This document shows, piece after piece, positions 1 to 8,594 of a DNA stretch of 33,168 nt. This stretch comes from Nostoc sp. CHAB 5844. Lineage in GTDB: Bacteria > Cyanobacteriota > Cyanobacteriia > Cyanobacteriales > Nostocaceae. The notes beneath the pieces are model-generated. The model saw only the letters and a program-made list of their open reading frames with translations. It did not search any database and was not told the origin of the DNA. Every line of letters begins with the position of its first letter. The first letter of the stretch is position 1. The translations under genes were made by a program, and so were the position numbers. The DNA is taken from positions 1 to 33,168 of the forward strand of contig NZ_JAIVFW010000072.1 in NCBI RefSeq assembly GCF_020829595.1. The letters run 5' to 3'.

Positions 1-2
1 CT

Positions 3-533
3 TACATGAAGGTGTTTGATCAATTTGGTTTTGGTTTACGAGTGCGTGCGCGTTTGCTTACCAGAATTTACCCGTTTGAGTCATTCTTAGGCGTTGGTGG
101 TAAGCCTGTGATTGAGTATGAAGTGCGGGAGGTCAAGAAAACCGAGCGCGAGCGCCAAAATGGCGAAACTATTGTGAAGCGTTTGGCTGGCGAAACTAAA
201 CGCATCAAACGCAATCGCAGCCGGGATACTTTCAAAATGCGGCTGGGTATGGGTACAACGCTGGAGCAGTCTGGTGATGGACTTGTTGAAAAAGCCAGCG
301 GCTCATCATTGTGTCGAATTTCGCTGTGGCAGTACATACTTACTGGTGTGGAAACTGGCCGACTGCCAGACAACGAACTGACCAAAGAACTAATTAACTA
401 CCGTGACTCCCTCAAAGCAAATGTCACTGAACAAGGTGAGAAGCTCCTCGGTGGTAAGCATATCCAAGGTAAGTTGATGAGTAAGGTTACAAATTTACTG
501 TTTGCTGAGTTATGTAAAATGACATCAACCTGA
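3..533 (+). CDS. C-terminal part of a transposase-like protein (possibly IS110-type), cut by the window edge
   Basis: The reading frame is open through the left edge, so only about the last 176 residues are visible; the ATG at 6 is probably internal. The piece is basic and has no membrane segment. It carries a GFGLR..ARLLTRIYPFESFL stretch, then an Arg/Lys-rich segment with RNRSRDTFKMRLGMG, then GSSLCRISLWQYIL. From memory this pattern (IYPF..FL, FK..LG, a late SG and R..LW) resembles the C-terminal domain of IS110/IS116-type transposases and related cyanobacterial proteins, but the catalytic N-terminus lies outside the window. The gene is followed at once by a hairpin. It could instead be a conserved non-transposase protein; the family call is a weak inference. 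Confidence 0.4.
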   Translation, partial: YMKVFDQFGFGLRVRARLLTRIYPFESFLGVGGKPVIEYEVREVKKTERERQNGETIVKRLAGETKRIKRNRSRDTFKMRLGMGTTLEQSGDGLVEKASGSSLCRISLWQYILTGVETGRLPDNELTKELINYRDSLKANVTEQGEKLLGGKHIQGKLMSKVTNLLFAELCKMTST

Positions 534-539
534 TGTTTA

Positions 540-562
540 ACCCTTCATGAAAAATGAAGGGT
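540..562. terminator. Hairpin between convergent genes
   Basis: A perfect 9-bp stem (ACCCTTCAT at 540-548, ATGAAGGGT at 554-562) with loop GAAAA sits 7 bp after the stop of the rightward gene and 24 bp from the end of the leftward DUF1232 gene. The T-tract is weak on both sides, so it may serve as a bidirectional terminator of modest strength. Confidence 0.55.
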
Positions 563-585
563 CTTAAAACCTCATAAACTTTCAG

Positions 586-891
586 TTACCCTGAAACAGC
601 ATCAACATCAACGGTTTTTGCACTGGAAGTAGCATCATCTGAAGTATTGGCAGTGGTGTCTACACCTTTACGCGCTTTCCAACTTTCAAGCACTAAACCA
701 GACACCTCAGTAACTAAAAGTGTCATCAGTAAAACATCATCAATTTCACCCACTATCGGAAAAACATCAGGAACAAGATCAATGGGGCTGAGAAAATAAA
801 CTATCGTTCCTAAAATTACCCACCAGCGATATTTTGGGTTACGAATCAAATTGCGATACCAATTGTATACAGACTCGATTGAAAATTTCAT
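586..891 (-). CDS. DUF1232 (YkvA-type) small membrane protein
   Basis: A 101-residue protein with the DUF1232 signature: a basic amphipathic start (YRNLIRNPKYRWW), a hydrophobic helix (ILGTIVYFLSPIDLVPD, about residues 27-43) with the family SPIDLxPD motif, and a second helix after GEIDDVLL. DUF1232 proteins are small membrane proteins of largely unknown function. The last 25 residues are Ser/Thr/Ala/Asp-rich and probably disordered. The gene is monocistronic: it converges on the gene at its 3' end and is divergent from the histidine kinase gene across about 220 bp in which I see no other gene. Family assignment is firm; the role is unknown. Confidence 0.8.
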   Translation of the reverse strand: MKFSIESVYNWYRNLIRNPKYRWWVILGTIVYFLSPIDLVPDVFPIVGEIDDVLLMTLLVTEVSGLVLESWKARKGVDTTANTSDDATSSAKTVDVDAVSG

Positions 892-1110
892 GTTTTAGCC
901 CTCAAGTTACCTTTCATTTTGACAAATTCTCTAGATAACTTCCGGTGGGAATAACCGCCCCAAGTCAGTCTGGAAGACGCTACATCATTAATTAATCATT
1001 TACTTACAAAAATTAATTTTACTTAGGAATGTGGATTGAGCTTTGTCTGTGGGAATACTAGGTTCGCAAGTATGAAATTTCGTCTATCCAGAGTTGGAGA
1101 ATAGAATTTA

Positions 1111-3279
1111 ATGAGTAGGACTGGCTCTCACAAAGTTAAAGCTTTTCCATTACAGTTGGTTCTGATTCTTCCCTTTGCTTTGCAAATCTTTGGGGCAGTG
1201 GGTTTGGTTGGCTATTTGTCATTTAAAAATGGTCGGCAAGCAGTCAATGACTTGGCCAATCAATTAATGAATCGTACTAACGGTATGGTGCAGCAGCATC
1301 TGGATTCTTATTTATCTATTCCCCACAAGGTAAACCAGATTAATGCTGATGCTATTGAGATGGGATTATTAAATGTACGCGATCGCAAAACAGTGGGCAA
1401 GTATTTCTGGAAACAAATGCAAGCCTATGATCTAACATACATTGGTATGGGATTGACAACGGGTGAAGGCGCAGGAGCTGGCCGTTACGATGGCAAAACT
1501 ACCACAATTGATGATTGGGAAGCAAAACCGCCTAAGAATTGGTACAACTATGCTACCGATAATCATGGCGATCGCACCCAGATTATGGACAATCTTGATT
1601 GGGACAACTTCAAAGAACCTTGGTATACCGAACCTGTAAAAGCGGGTAAACCAATCTGGTCACGCATAGTTACCATAAATTACAAGTATCCCTATATCGC
1701 TGCTTCAGCAGGTCGCCCTGTCTATGACGCACAGAATCGATTGCTGGGGATGGTCGCCTCCGATATCCATCTTTTGAAGCTGAGTGAATTTTTGCGACGT
1801 TTGGATGTCAGTCATTCTGGCCAAGTATTTATTCTGGAACGGAATGGCATGTTAATTGCTAACTCTAGTACTCAGCAACCCTTCACTGTAGTTAAAGATA
1901 AAATTCTGCGGTTAAAGGCCACAGAAAGTCCAAATCCTGCGATTCGAGGCATTACCAAGCAAATTCAACAAAATTTTCACGGGTTTCAATCGATTACCGA
2001 ACCCAAAAAGCTACAACTGAAGTTTCAAGATGACACAAATTTTGTCAATGTTACTCCTTGGCGTGACAAATATGGACTAGATTGGTTAGTAGTGGTGAGT
2101 GTGCCAGAAAAAGCTTTTATCGCACAAATCCAGGCCAACACTCAAACTACTATTCTGCTCTGTATCGGAGCGTTAGTTGTAGCAATTTTTATCGGTTATT
2201 TAACCTCACTTTGGATTACACAGCCAATTCTGCGGATTAACTATGCTAGTCAAGCAATAGCATCTGGTGACTTAAAACAGACGGTAAATGTGGGTCGAAT
2301 CCGAGAAATCAATACATTGTCCCAATCATTTAATTACATGGCAGAGCAATTGCGTCAATTTTTTACTGCTTTAGAAGCTAGTAAAGCAGAATTGGAAAAC
2401 CGAGTGGAAAAACGTACAGATGAACTCAAAACTGCATTAAGCGAATTGCAACGCACCCAGGCACAAGTAATTCAAAATGAAAAAATGTCCAGCCTTGGTC
2501 AACTAGTAGCAGGGGTTGCCCATGAAATCAACAATCCAGTAAATTTTATTCACGGTAATATTGCTCACCTCAGCGAATACACACAAAATTTGGTAAAGAT
2601 GCTTCATATTTACCAACAATGCCATCCCAGTGAAGATCCAGAAATACAAGCACTAGCTGAAGAAATTGATTTAGAGTTCCTGATGGAAGACTTACAGAAA
2701 ATTCTGCCTTCTATGAAAATGGGAACTGAGCGAATTCGGAACATTGTGCTATCGCTGCGGAACTTTTCTCGCATGGATGAAGCGGATTTTAAAGCAGTTA
2801 ATATTCATGAAGGTATTGAAAGTACACTGTTGATTTTGCAATACCGCCTCAAAGACAAGCCAGAATGTCCTGGGATTGAAGTTGTTCGAGACTATGGAAA
2901 TTTGCCCGAAGTAGAATGCTACCCTGGACAACTCAATCAAGTGTTGATGAATATTCTGGTGAATGCAATTGATGCTTTGGAAGAGTCAAGTCAAAACATT
3001 GCGCGATTAACTAGACCAAAAATTACCATCCGTACCTCAGTTGTTGATGCTCAATGGGTAGAAATTGCGATCGCAGATAATGGCCCAGGAATGCCAGAAA
3101 ATGTAAAACTCCGCATCTTTGACCCCTTCTTTACTACTAAATCTGTAGGTAAAGGTACAGGTATGGGTATGGCGATTAGTTATCAAATCATTACCGAAAA
3201 GCATAACGGCAAGTTAGATTGTTTCTCTACTTCAGGTCAAGGAACTGAGTTTAGAATTCAAATACCTGTAAAACAGTAG
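1111..3279 (+). CDS. Membrane sensor histidine kinase (dCACHE-like sensor, HAMP, coiled coil, HisKA/HATPase)
   Basis: 722 residues. A signal-anchor helix (about 14-38) is followed by a roughly 300-residue extracytoplasmic region with PAS/CACHE features ([32 protein letters not shown]), a second helix (about 347-370), a HAMP linker (371-422) and a coiled coil (about 425-465). The kinase core follows: H-box [11 protein letters not shown] with phospho-accepting His471, N-box Asn618 ([11 protein letters not shown]), G1 DNGPGMP from Asp656 and G2 [11 protein letters not shown] at 680. The HEINNP H-box and truncated spacing match the cyanobacterial kinases that resemble NtrB/HisKA type kinases. No receiver domain or adjacent response regulator gene is seen, so it is an orphan kinase. 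The start is supported by GGAG at about 1095-1098. The ligand is unknown; CACHE domains usually bind small metabolites. Confidence 0.88.
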   Translation: MSRTGSHKVKAFPLQLVLILPFALQIFGAVGLVGYLSFKNGRQAVNDLANQLMNRTNGMVQQHLDSYLSIPHKVNQINADAIEMGLLNVRDRKTVGKYFWKQMQAYDLTYIGMGLTTGEGAGAGRYDGKTTTIDDWEAKPPKNWYNYATDNHGDRTQIMDNLDWDNFKEPWYTEPVKAGKPIWSRIVTINYKYPYIAASAGRPVYDAQNRLLGMVASDIHLLKLSEFLRRLDVSHSGQVFILERNGMLIANSSTQQPFTVVKDKILRLKATESPNPAIRGITKQIQQNFHGFQSITEPKKLQLKFQDDTNFVNVTPWRDKYGLDWLVVVSVPEKAFIAQIQANTQTTILLCIGALVVAIFIGYLTSLWITQPILRINYASQAIASGDLKQTVNVGRIREINTLSQSFNYMAEQLRQFFTALEASKAELENRVEKRTDELKTALSELQRTQAQVIQNEKMSSLGQLVAGVAHEINNPVNFIHGNIAHLSEYTQNLVKMLHIYQQCHPSEDPEIQALAEEIDLEFLMEDLQKILPSMKMGTERIRNIVLSLRNFSRMDEADFKAVNIHEGIESTLLILQYRLKDKPECPGIEVVRDYGNLPEVECYPGQLNQVLMNILVNAIDALEESSQNIARLTRPKITIRTSVVDAQWVEIAIADNGPGMPENVKLRIFDPFFTTKSVGKGTGMGMAISYQIITEKHNGKLDCFSTSGQGTEFRIQIPVKQ

Positions 3280-3603
3280 TTATAGAGTCATTAGTTATTG
3301 GTCATTAGTTAAAAGTGCTGAGGAGCCACTGCGTTGCGGTGAATCAGCGCTGCGGGAGGGTTTCCCTCCGTTGAAGCAATTGGCGTTGCTGAGTTGTATA
3401 TTCTTCCCGTACCCCCTTGTCCCTTGTCCTCTCTCCCCCTTCCAGCATTCTGATCAAAAACCTACACTTGTCAGCTGCCCCCTTACCTAAATCCTGTCTC
3501 CTCATGAAATTTGTGTTATCTGAGTTTCTAACTGCACATTAATCTTTAGAATTAAGATGCTTTGGGATAATTGCTGTAGGAACGGAGGGAGGAAAATTAA
3601 ACA
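3280..3603. other. Intergenic region with a degenerate repeat copy
   Basis: No gene is seen. The left part contains heptamer-like CATTAGTTATTGGTCATTAG sequence and a copy of the palindromic family described at 5149-5234: GAGCCACTG at 3323, a hairpin GGAGGG-TTT-CCCTCC at 3355-3369 with the shared GGGTTTCCC core, and a Pro-codon-like pyrimidine-rich tract at 3400-3450. A purine-rich ribosome binding site (GGAGGGAGG, about 3585-3593) precedes the exbB-like gene. Confidence 0.6.
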
Positions 3604-4356
3604 GTGGATATTTTAGACCTGTTTCAAAAGGGCGGGCCAGCAATGTGGCCTTTAGCAGTTTTGTCAATACTGGCTTTAAGTGTAATTTTAGAGCGTCTGT
3701 GGTTCTGGTTGCGGATTTTAAATCAAGAAAAGGAAATAGTTAACCGTGTGCTAGATGCTGCCCAAGAGAATTGGGACATAGCTGCGGATATTGCCAGACA
3801 AGCTACAGATCAGCCAATTGGGCGATTTCTCTACGCGCCTTTGCGCTTGTTAAAAGTTGATTTAGAAACCTTTCGTTTAGCACTAGAAGCCACAGCAGAA
3901 GACGAATTAGCTGGGATGCGTCGTGGTGAAAAACTTTTAGAAGCGGTGATTGCACTATCCCCACTGTTGGGATTGTTGGGTACAGTTTTGGGTTTGATTC
4001 ATTCTTTGCGCTCCATTCGGATTGGTGATTTAGGAACGGAATCGACAGCTGGGGTAACTACTGGGATTGGTGAATCTCTAATTAGTACTGCCGCAGGATT
4101 AATAGTTGCAATTTTTAGTTTGGTATTTTATCGCCTATTTCAAGGTTTTTTAGTTAACCAAGTTAAAGTTTTTCGCAAGGCGGGCAATGATTTGGAATTA
4201 CTCTATCGCCAATCTCCACCTGAGTTTAGTAAGAGTACAGCAATTGTGCAGGAAGCTTCACGAGACACCTTTAATTCACCCCGCAAACAAGCCAAAAATT
4301 CGTTTCCTAAATCTTCAGAACAACCAAATGTGAATGATTCATTAGATCCTGAGTAA
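3604..4356 (+). CDS. MotA/TolQ/ExbB-family proton channel protein
   Basis: 250 residues with the family topology: helix 1 ([20 protein letters not shown], about 14-33), a cytoplasmic loop, and the conserved helix pair [19 protein letters not shown] and [20 protein letters not shown]. The start is GTG at 3604, chosen because a strong GGAGGGAGG Shine-Dalgarno lies about 10 bases upstream and the alignment begins there. ExbB-like subunits form a pentameric channel around an ExbD dimer and couple proton flow to mechanical work across the cell wall, such as TonB-dependent uptake or Tol envelope integrity. The exbD-like gene follows 102 bp downstream and is probably cotranscribed. No tonB or receptor gene is visible nearby. 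The final 45 residues are polar and low in complexity. Confidence 0.88.
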   Translation: MDILDLFQKGGPAMWPLAVLSILALSVILERLWFWLRILNQEKEIVNRVLDAAQENWDIAADIARQATDQPIGRFLYAPLRLLKVDLETFRLALEATAEDELAGMRRGEKLLEAVIALSPLLGLLGTVLGLIHSLRSIRIGDLGTESTAGVTTGIGESLISTAAGLIVAIFSLVFYRLFQGFLVNQVKVFRKAGNDLELLYRQSPPEFSKSTAIVQEASRDTFNSPRKQAKNSFPKSSEQPNVNDSLDPE

Positions 4357-4458
4357 TCTAGCCGTAGTTAGAGATGTTAGGACAGTATGGATTGCTCAAA
4401 GCTAGAAAGCAATTGAATTTATACTCAGCACTTTGCTATAACAAAAATTTCCAAGACG

Positions 4459-5133
4459 ATGAAAGTAAATTTGCATACTCCAGTTGAAGAAGTACAAATT
4501 CAAATCATTCCTTTAATTGATGTTGTTTTTTGTATCCTGACGTTTTTTTTGTTAGCAGCATTACAATTTACTCGGCAACAAGCTATTAATGTTGATTTGC
4601 CTAAAGCTACTACAGGTACAGCTGCTAATGCGACGGGGCAGAATGGCAGTAGAATTGTCACTATTGATGCTGTTGGCAATACTTACATAGAAAAACAACC
4701 CGTAAAGCGCGAAGAGTTAGCACAACAGTTAAAGCAATATCTCCAACAAAATCCTAACGGTATTGTGGTGTTGAATGCTTCACGGACTGCAACTTACAAT
4801 GATGTTGTTGAAACACTAGATTTATTGCGACAAGTAGGAGGCGATCGCGTTTCTTTGGGAATTATCCCAGGGCCTTCTCAATCTTCAGTTTCTCAACCTA
4901 ATCTGCCCACACAACCCTATTTTCCAAATAATCCTGGAGTGCCACCTGTACCAGTTCCAGAAGTTAACCCGCAGGGCAATTTTAATCCCAACATCCCTAT
5001 AAACCCTAACCAAATACCGACAAATCCTGTTCAACCTCTAACTGAAGAAGGTGTCATTCCTGCTGTGCCTAACGCACCAGCAACACAAGTCCCAGTAGCA
5101 CCAGGAAAAACTAATTCTGCCCCGAAAAGATAA
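4459..5133 (+). CDS. ExbD/TolR-family biopolymer transport protein with Pro/Asn-rich tail
   Basis: 224 residues. The N-terminus VQIQIIPLIDVVFCILTFFL contains the single membrane helix and Asp21, which corresponds to the proton-carrying aspartate of ExbD/TolR. The periplasmic domain (about 45-140) follows, with the usual ETLDLLRQVGGDRVSLGI end. Residues from about 142 onward are an unusual 80-residue extension rich in Pro, Asn, Gln and Val, likely disordered; ordinary ExbD proteins are about 135-145 residues. The tail might span or bind the cyanobacterial peptidoglycan, which is an inference. Partner of the ExbB-like gene upstream. Confidence 0.87.
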   Translation: MKVNLHTPVEEVQIQIIPLIDVVFCILTFFLLAALQFTRQQAINVDLPKATTGTAANATGQNGSRIVTIDAVGNTYIEKQPVKREELAQQLKQYLQQNPNGIVVLNASRTATYNDVVETLDLLRQVGGDRVSLGIIPGPSQSSVSQPNLPTQPYFPNNPGVPPVPVPEVNPQGNFNPNIPINPNQIPTNPVQPLTEEGVIPAVPNAPATQVPVAPGKTNSAPKR

Positions 5134-5148
5134 ATTTGGGTTGAGACT

Positions 5149-5234
5149 GTCATTAGTCATTTGTATTGACAAAGAACGCCACTGAGGGAGCCGGGAAACC
5201 CGAAGGGCGCAGTGGCTCACAAATGACTAATGAC
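5149..5234. repeat. 86-bp nested inverted-repeat element with GGGAAACCC core
   Basis: The outer arms are a perfect 16-bp inverted repeat (GTCATTAGTCATTTGT at 5149-5164, complement at 5219-5234). Inside are GCCACTG (5178-5184) and CAGTGGC (5210-5216), around a CCGGGAAACCCG palindrome near 5191-5202. Related copies occur near 3323-3385, 12012-12055 and 26010-26054. Confidence 0.8.
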
Positions 5235-5389
5235 TAAGGACGACAAACCTAAAGATATAAAAAATAAATTGTGGATAGAGTAAATTTATCTGGTAAGTTA
5301 CAAGTAATTGGCAAAGCTTCAAAGATTATGAAATCGGTTGCTTAGATAAGCGATCGCCAATCGCCATTCGCGTTTCAAGGGTTTTGGCA

Positions 5390-5755
5390 ATGAATGCAAT
5401 TGTAACGCTTTTAATTGTTTGGGTAGTAACATCTATCAGCCTGTTGATTATTAGTAAACTCCCCTTAGGAGTTGAAGTTGACTCACCCAAAAAAGCCTTT
5501 ATTTCAGCCGCAGTTCTCGGTATTGTTACGGCGCTTGTCAGACCGATTTTACGCCTCATATTTGCAGTACCGAATTTTCTAACTTTTGATTTGTTATCCG
5601 GCATTTTCACCTTTATGATTGCCGTTGTTTGTTTTAGTATTGCTGCTTGGTTAGTAGAAGGTTTTCGTTTGCGTTTCGGTATTTGGAGTGCTGTGTTAGG
5701 TGCGCTTGCTCTTACTTTTATCAACAGCTTAATTTACAAGTTACTGGGTGTTTGA
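5390..5755 (+). CDS. Phage-holin-family / DUF four-helix membrane protein
   Basis: 121 residues and almost entirely hydrophobic: helices at about 3-24 (AIVTLLIVWVVTSISLLIIS), 37-53, 57-85 and 92-118. The pattern, including LGVEVDSPKKAFISAAVLGI and VRPILRLIF, is that of the Phage_holin_4_2 / mycobacterial four-TMS holin-like family, common in cyanobacterial chromosomes and not evidence of a prophage. I chose ATG 5390 over the TTG at 5384 because CAAGG lies about 10 bases before it. It stands alone between exbD and psbK with no terminator visible. Function in cyanobacteria is unknown. Confidence 0.75.
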   Translation: MNAIVTLLIVWVVTSISLLIISKLPLGVEVDSPKKAFISAAVLGIVTALVRPILRLIFAVPNFLTFDLLSGIFTFMIAVVCFSIAAWLVEGFRLRFGIWSAVLGALALTFINSLIYKLLGV

Positions 5756-5959
5756 TATCCCAGAGGCGCTTAGGTTAGAGGTTAGCAATTAGGGATGAGT
5801 ATTTTGTAATCAACGCTACTTCCTACTCTCTAGCCCCTAACCTCCAGTCTCTAGTCCCTTTTTTTCAAAGCAGCGAATAACTAATTCTCAGTGGCTAAAC
5901 CATGTTAAGATACATCTCAATTATGAAAGCTGTGTTGGATAGAGTGGATAAAAACGAAC

Positions 5960-6097
5960 ATGGAAGCAGCACTGTTATTAGCTAAATTGCCTGAAGCTTA
6001 CCAAATTTTCGATCCTCTGGTAGACGTACTTCCAGTTATTCCTGTTTTCTTCTTGTTACTTGCTTTCGTGTGGCAAGCAGCTGTCGGATTTAGGTAA
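5960..6097 (+). CDS. psbK: Photosystem II reaction center protein K
   Basis: 45 codons starting [17 protein letters not shown], with the mature region beginning near KLPEAY and a single membrane helix ([21 protein letters not shown] minus ends), finishing in GFR. PsbK is a low-molecular-weight subunit of the photosystem II core in the thylakoid membrane, next to CP43, helping to hold carotenoid and plastoquinone sites; the first residues are normally removed. Length and sequence match cyanobacterial PsbK closely. It is monocistronic, with a strong terminator 22 bp after the stop codon. Confidence 0.96.
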
Positions 6098-6119
6098 GTT
6101 AACTAAAATTTTAATCATT

Positions 6120-6150
6120 AGGACAGGTAAAACACCTGTCCTATTTTTTT
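6120..6150 (+). terminator. Rho-independent terminator of psbK
   Basis: A perfect 9-bp stem (AGGACAGGT at 6120-6128, ACCTGTCCT at 6134-6142), a 5-base loop and seven consecutive T at 6144-6150. Confidence 0.92.
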
Positions 6151-6246
6151 GGCAATATCTTCTTGTTAAAATTTGACGATTCTTAATTATTTGTAATATT
6201 TTGTCAGAAGTTAAGTAAGATAGTTTATACAGCCTAATTAAAGAAG

Positions 6247-6363
6247 AATTCAGGAGCTAGAACAAACCTGTGGTGTTTCACTGTTCATACTCCAGAGGGA
6301 GAAGCAAGCAACATCCATTAGTTGTACAAAATTCAATTCTAAGTTCTGACTCCTGAATTTTTT
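6247..6363 (+). ncRNA. Candidate structured small RNA with its own terminator
   Basis: Between psbK and the ferredoxin gene, arms at 6247-6263 (AATTCAGGAGCTAGAAC) and 6343-6359 pair over 17 positions with a two-base mismatch, and the right arm runs into six T (6358-6363). About 79 nt are enclosed, including a small CTCC-AGA-GGGAG hairpin near 6291-6302. A TAAGAT or TTTATAC -10-like box lies at about 6215-6230. It does not overlap an ORF. It resembles a free-standing sRNA with a long closing stem, but I could not match it to 6S, SRP or Yfr families. A degenerate mobile inverted repeat is the alternative. Confidence 0.45.
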
Positions 6364-6420
6364 GTTGTTAAAACTTAGCCTTTCCAGTCGAATGTGCAGT
6401 CAACGGGGAATTAACTAGCT

Positions 6421-6717
6421 ATGGGTAATATCAAATTTGTCAAAGAGAACAAAGAAGTAATAGCAGCAAATGGTGCTAACTTGCGGTTGAAAGCTGTGGA
6501 AAATCACATTGATTTGTACACATTGTTTGGCAAAATGACCAATTGTGGCGGATACGGTCAATGTGGCACATGTATTGTAGAAATAGTCGAAGGTTTAGAA
6601 AATCTTTCTCCGCGTACAGAGGTAGAAAACCGCAAATTTAAGAAAAAGCCAGACAATTACCGCCTAGCCTGTCAAACTTTAGTACATGGCCCTGTCAGCG
6701 TGGTAACAAAACCTTAA
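6421..6717 (+). CDS. 2Fe-2S ferredoxin-type protein
   Basis: 98 residues with a beta-grasp ferredoxin pattern and four cluster cysteines: Cys42, Cys48, Cys51 and Cys84. The spacing is C-x5-C-x2-C-x32-C, closer to adrenodoxin/vertebrate-type or chlorosome ferredoxins than to the C-x4-C-x2-C plant-type photosynthetic ferredoxins. It is basic toward the end ([13 protein letters not shown]) and has no signal peptide, so it is a soluble electron carrier; the partner is unknown. It lies just upstream of psbM in the same direction, with a 123-bp gap and no terminator, so read-through is possible. Homologues next to psbM are, as I recall, common in cyanobacteria. Confidence 0.85.
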   Translation: MGNIKFVKENKEVIAANGANLRLKAVENHIDLYTLFGKMTNCGGYGQCGTCIVEIVEGLENLSPRTEVENRKFKKKPDNYRLACQTLVHGPVSVVTKP

Positions 6718-6840
6718 CCTTTGAGGCTTACCTGCCAGCAGCGTTGACGACATAACAAGTAAAAAAAATAAGGCTAACACGGGCATCGATGATGCTATTC
6801 TAAAGTTGTTGACTGGAAATTATAGAGAGGCTTCTTTGCC

Positions 6841-6957
6841 ATGCAAGTTAATGACTTAGGGTTCGTAGCGAGCATTCTGTTCGTATTAGTTCCCTCTGTG
6901 TTTTTAATAATTCTGTACATCCAAACCGCAAGCCGCGAAGGTAAAAAAGATAGTTAA
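6841..6957 (+). CDS. psbM: Photosystem II reaction center protein M
   Basis: 38 codons, [20 protein letters not shown]..., with one membrane helix (about 6-27) and the polar end [11 protein letters not shown]. PsbM lies at the photosystem II dimer interface in the thylakoid membrane and stabilises the dimer. Length and sequence are typical for cyanobacteria. It has a clear terminator 21 bp downstream and GAGAGG upstream as ribosome binding site. Confidence 0.96.
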   Translation: MQVNDLGFVASILFVLVPSVFLIILYIQTASREGKKDS

Positions 6958-6978
6958 TAGTTTGTGCATAATATAAAG

Positions 6979-7007
6979 AACCCCTACACCAATGGTGCAG
7001 GGGTTTT
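6979..7007 (+). terminator. Rho-independent terminator of psbM
   Basis: A 12-bp stem with one A-C mismatch (AACCCCTACACC at 6979-6990, GGTGCAGGGGTT at 6994-7005) and loop AAT, followed by T residues. Confidence 0.9.
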
Positions 7008-7111
7008 TGTTTATCAACCGCTGAATCTTAGTGGAAAGTGCTGAGTTGAGAGTGCTGAGTGCTGAGTAGAAGATTCTATTCCTTCTGACTCCTGCCTCCT
7101 ACCTTCTTAAG

Positions 7112-7963
7112 TTATTCAACTGTCCGTGCTAACAATACTGGACAAGTAGCGTTGACTCGAACATAGTCAGACAAAGAAGCGCCTATGAGTCGGTCTATAT
7201 CTACAAAACTCTTAGCTACCGATGGACGACGGTCTGGAGATCCGAGTAGTAGTAAGTCTACACTCAATTCTTCTGCTAGACGACAAATTTCTTCGCCTGG
7301 TTTACCGCTGCTAGTGTAGCAACGGGCTTGTACTCCGTATTTTTGGGCTTCAGCGTAAGCTGCTGCAAAAATTGGATCTTTGTTTGGCACAATTTCATTG
7401 ACTTCTGACGTTTTACCGCGTAAATCGGTATTAACATGAGTCAAAACTAACTGACTACCTGGAATATCTCGTAGTAAGAATAAAGCTAAATTTAAACAGT
7501 GTTTTGCTGCATCAGAGTTGTCCATCGCTACCATGATGCGCTTAATTCTTTTAACATAAATGTCATCCTTAACCAGCAACATTGGGCGAGATGACAATTG
7601 AAAAACATACTGACTTACGGAGTTCGCCAAAATTGACTGTAAACGCTTGAGTCCGCGTGAACCCATGATGATTAAGTCAGCATCAATTTCATCGGCGACT
7701 TGACAAACTACATCTTTGGGATCGCCTTGCCGTAAAATAGAAGAAACCTGACTTGGATCTAAATTCAAAGACTGAATAGCATTGGCGAGAATTTTACCAC
7801 CTTCTTCCCATTTATCTGTCATTACAGAAGCAGTACTTTGAGGAGTCACAACATGCAAAACAGTGACTTTGGCACGTTGAATCGATGGTATTTCTTTCAA
7901 GGTTTTGAGCATTTCTTCTGCATGACCTAAGCCCGAAACCGCTAACAAAATTTTTTCTATCAT
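7112..7963 (-). CDS. Tandem universal stress protein (two UspA domains)
   Basis: 283 residues made of two UspA units: residues 1-about 140 (MIEKILLAVSGLGHAEEML ... LIIMGSRGLKRL ... MLLVKD) and about 147-283 (IKRIMVAMDNSDAAKHC ... LLLLGSPDRRPS ... PVLLART). The ATP-binding signature G-x2-G-x9-G-S/T is only partial: the first domain has GSRG but N-S where G-S/T is expected; the second has GSPD rather than GxxG. Nucleotide binding may therefore be weakened in both. Usp proteins respond to starvation or stress; a specific role cannot be read here. Monocistronic, with heptamer-type repeats (AGTGCTG) in the spacer between it and psbM. Confidence 0.88.
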   Translation of the reverse strand: MIEKILLAVSGLGHAEEMLKTLKEIPSIQRAKVTVLHVVTPQSTASVMTDKWEEGGKILANAIQSLNLDPSQVSSILRQGDPKDVVCQVADEIDADLIIMGSRGLKRLQSILANSVSQYVFQLSSRPMLLVKDDIYVKRIKRIMVAMDNSDAAKHCLNLALFLLRDIPGSQLVLTHVNTDLRGKTSEVNEIVPNKDPIFAAAYAEAQKYGVQARCYTSSGKPGEEICRLAEELSVDLLLLGSPDRRPSVAKSFVDIDRLIGASLSDYVRVNATCPVLLARTVE

Positions 7964-8594
7964 TGTTAGTTCTTACTTGTAAATGTTGCTTTAGTGTTTG
8001 CTCGTAGTAATTGGCTCAGTTGATTTATCAACGTCTTGCTCAATAACCTAGCGCCGCTACGCAGAAATCCAAAGTCAAAAAACTTGTTGAGTTTTTGTCA
8101 GACTGTTAATTATTTCTGTCTCACTGCTCATGCTAAGTAAATTGATACAAATCAAATTTGGATTTTGTCTCTAAATATATGAGATAAACTAGCAAAGTTT
8201 AACTTGATTTGTACATCTTACCTAGACCTTGAACTAGGCTTCAATAATTAAGCTTACTCTCAATTTAGCTTAGTTAACTTTATAAAATATGATGTTATTT
8301 ATTATTTTTAATCTATATTAACTTTTGTTCATTAGAAAAAAGTTAAGTATTGCAAAGATTGCCGATAAAATTAGCGCGATTATACCATTGTTTTTGGGAG
8401 CGATCGCTCGCTTTAAAAAAAGTTAGCTTACTCAAATAATCAGCTTTTAATTATAACTTTAGTTATGTTTATAGAAACAATAAACTATACCTATTTAACT
8501 GCGATATCAAAAAGCACTCTGATTTGATCAACCAGCTTTAAGAGGTTGTTTGAAAAGTCCAATTTATTACTTACCTTGGCGACTGGAAGTCACC
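7964..8594. other. AT-rich spacer without genes
   Basis: This 631-bp spacer lies upstream of the stress protein gene and downstream of nblS. It is AT-rich in the middle (8160-8380), contains one HIP1 site inside GGAGCGATCGCTCG near 8398, and shows no convincing ORF, tRNA or terminator. The promoter of the leftward stress protein gene must lie in its left part. Confidence 0.6.

Noticed and set aside
5384-5389. TTG start for the holin-like gene
   Set aside because: ATG at 5390 is better placed relative to CAAGG.
6247-6363. Assigning the RNA to 6S RNA, SRP RNA or Yfr1
   Set aside because: Conserved loops of those families (for example the SRP GGAAGCAGC motif) could not be matched.
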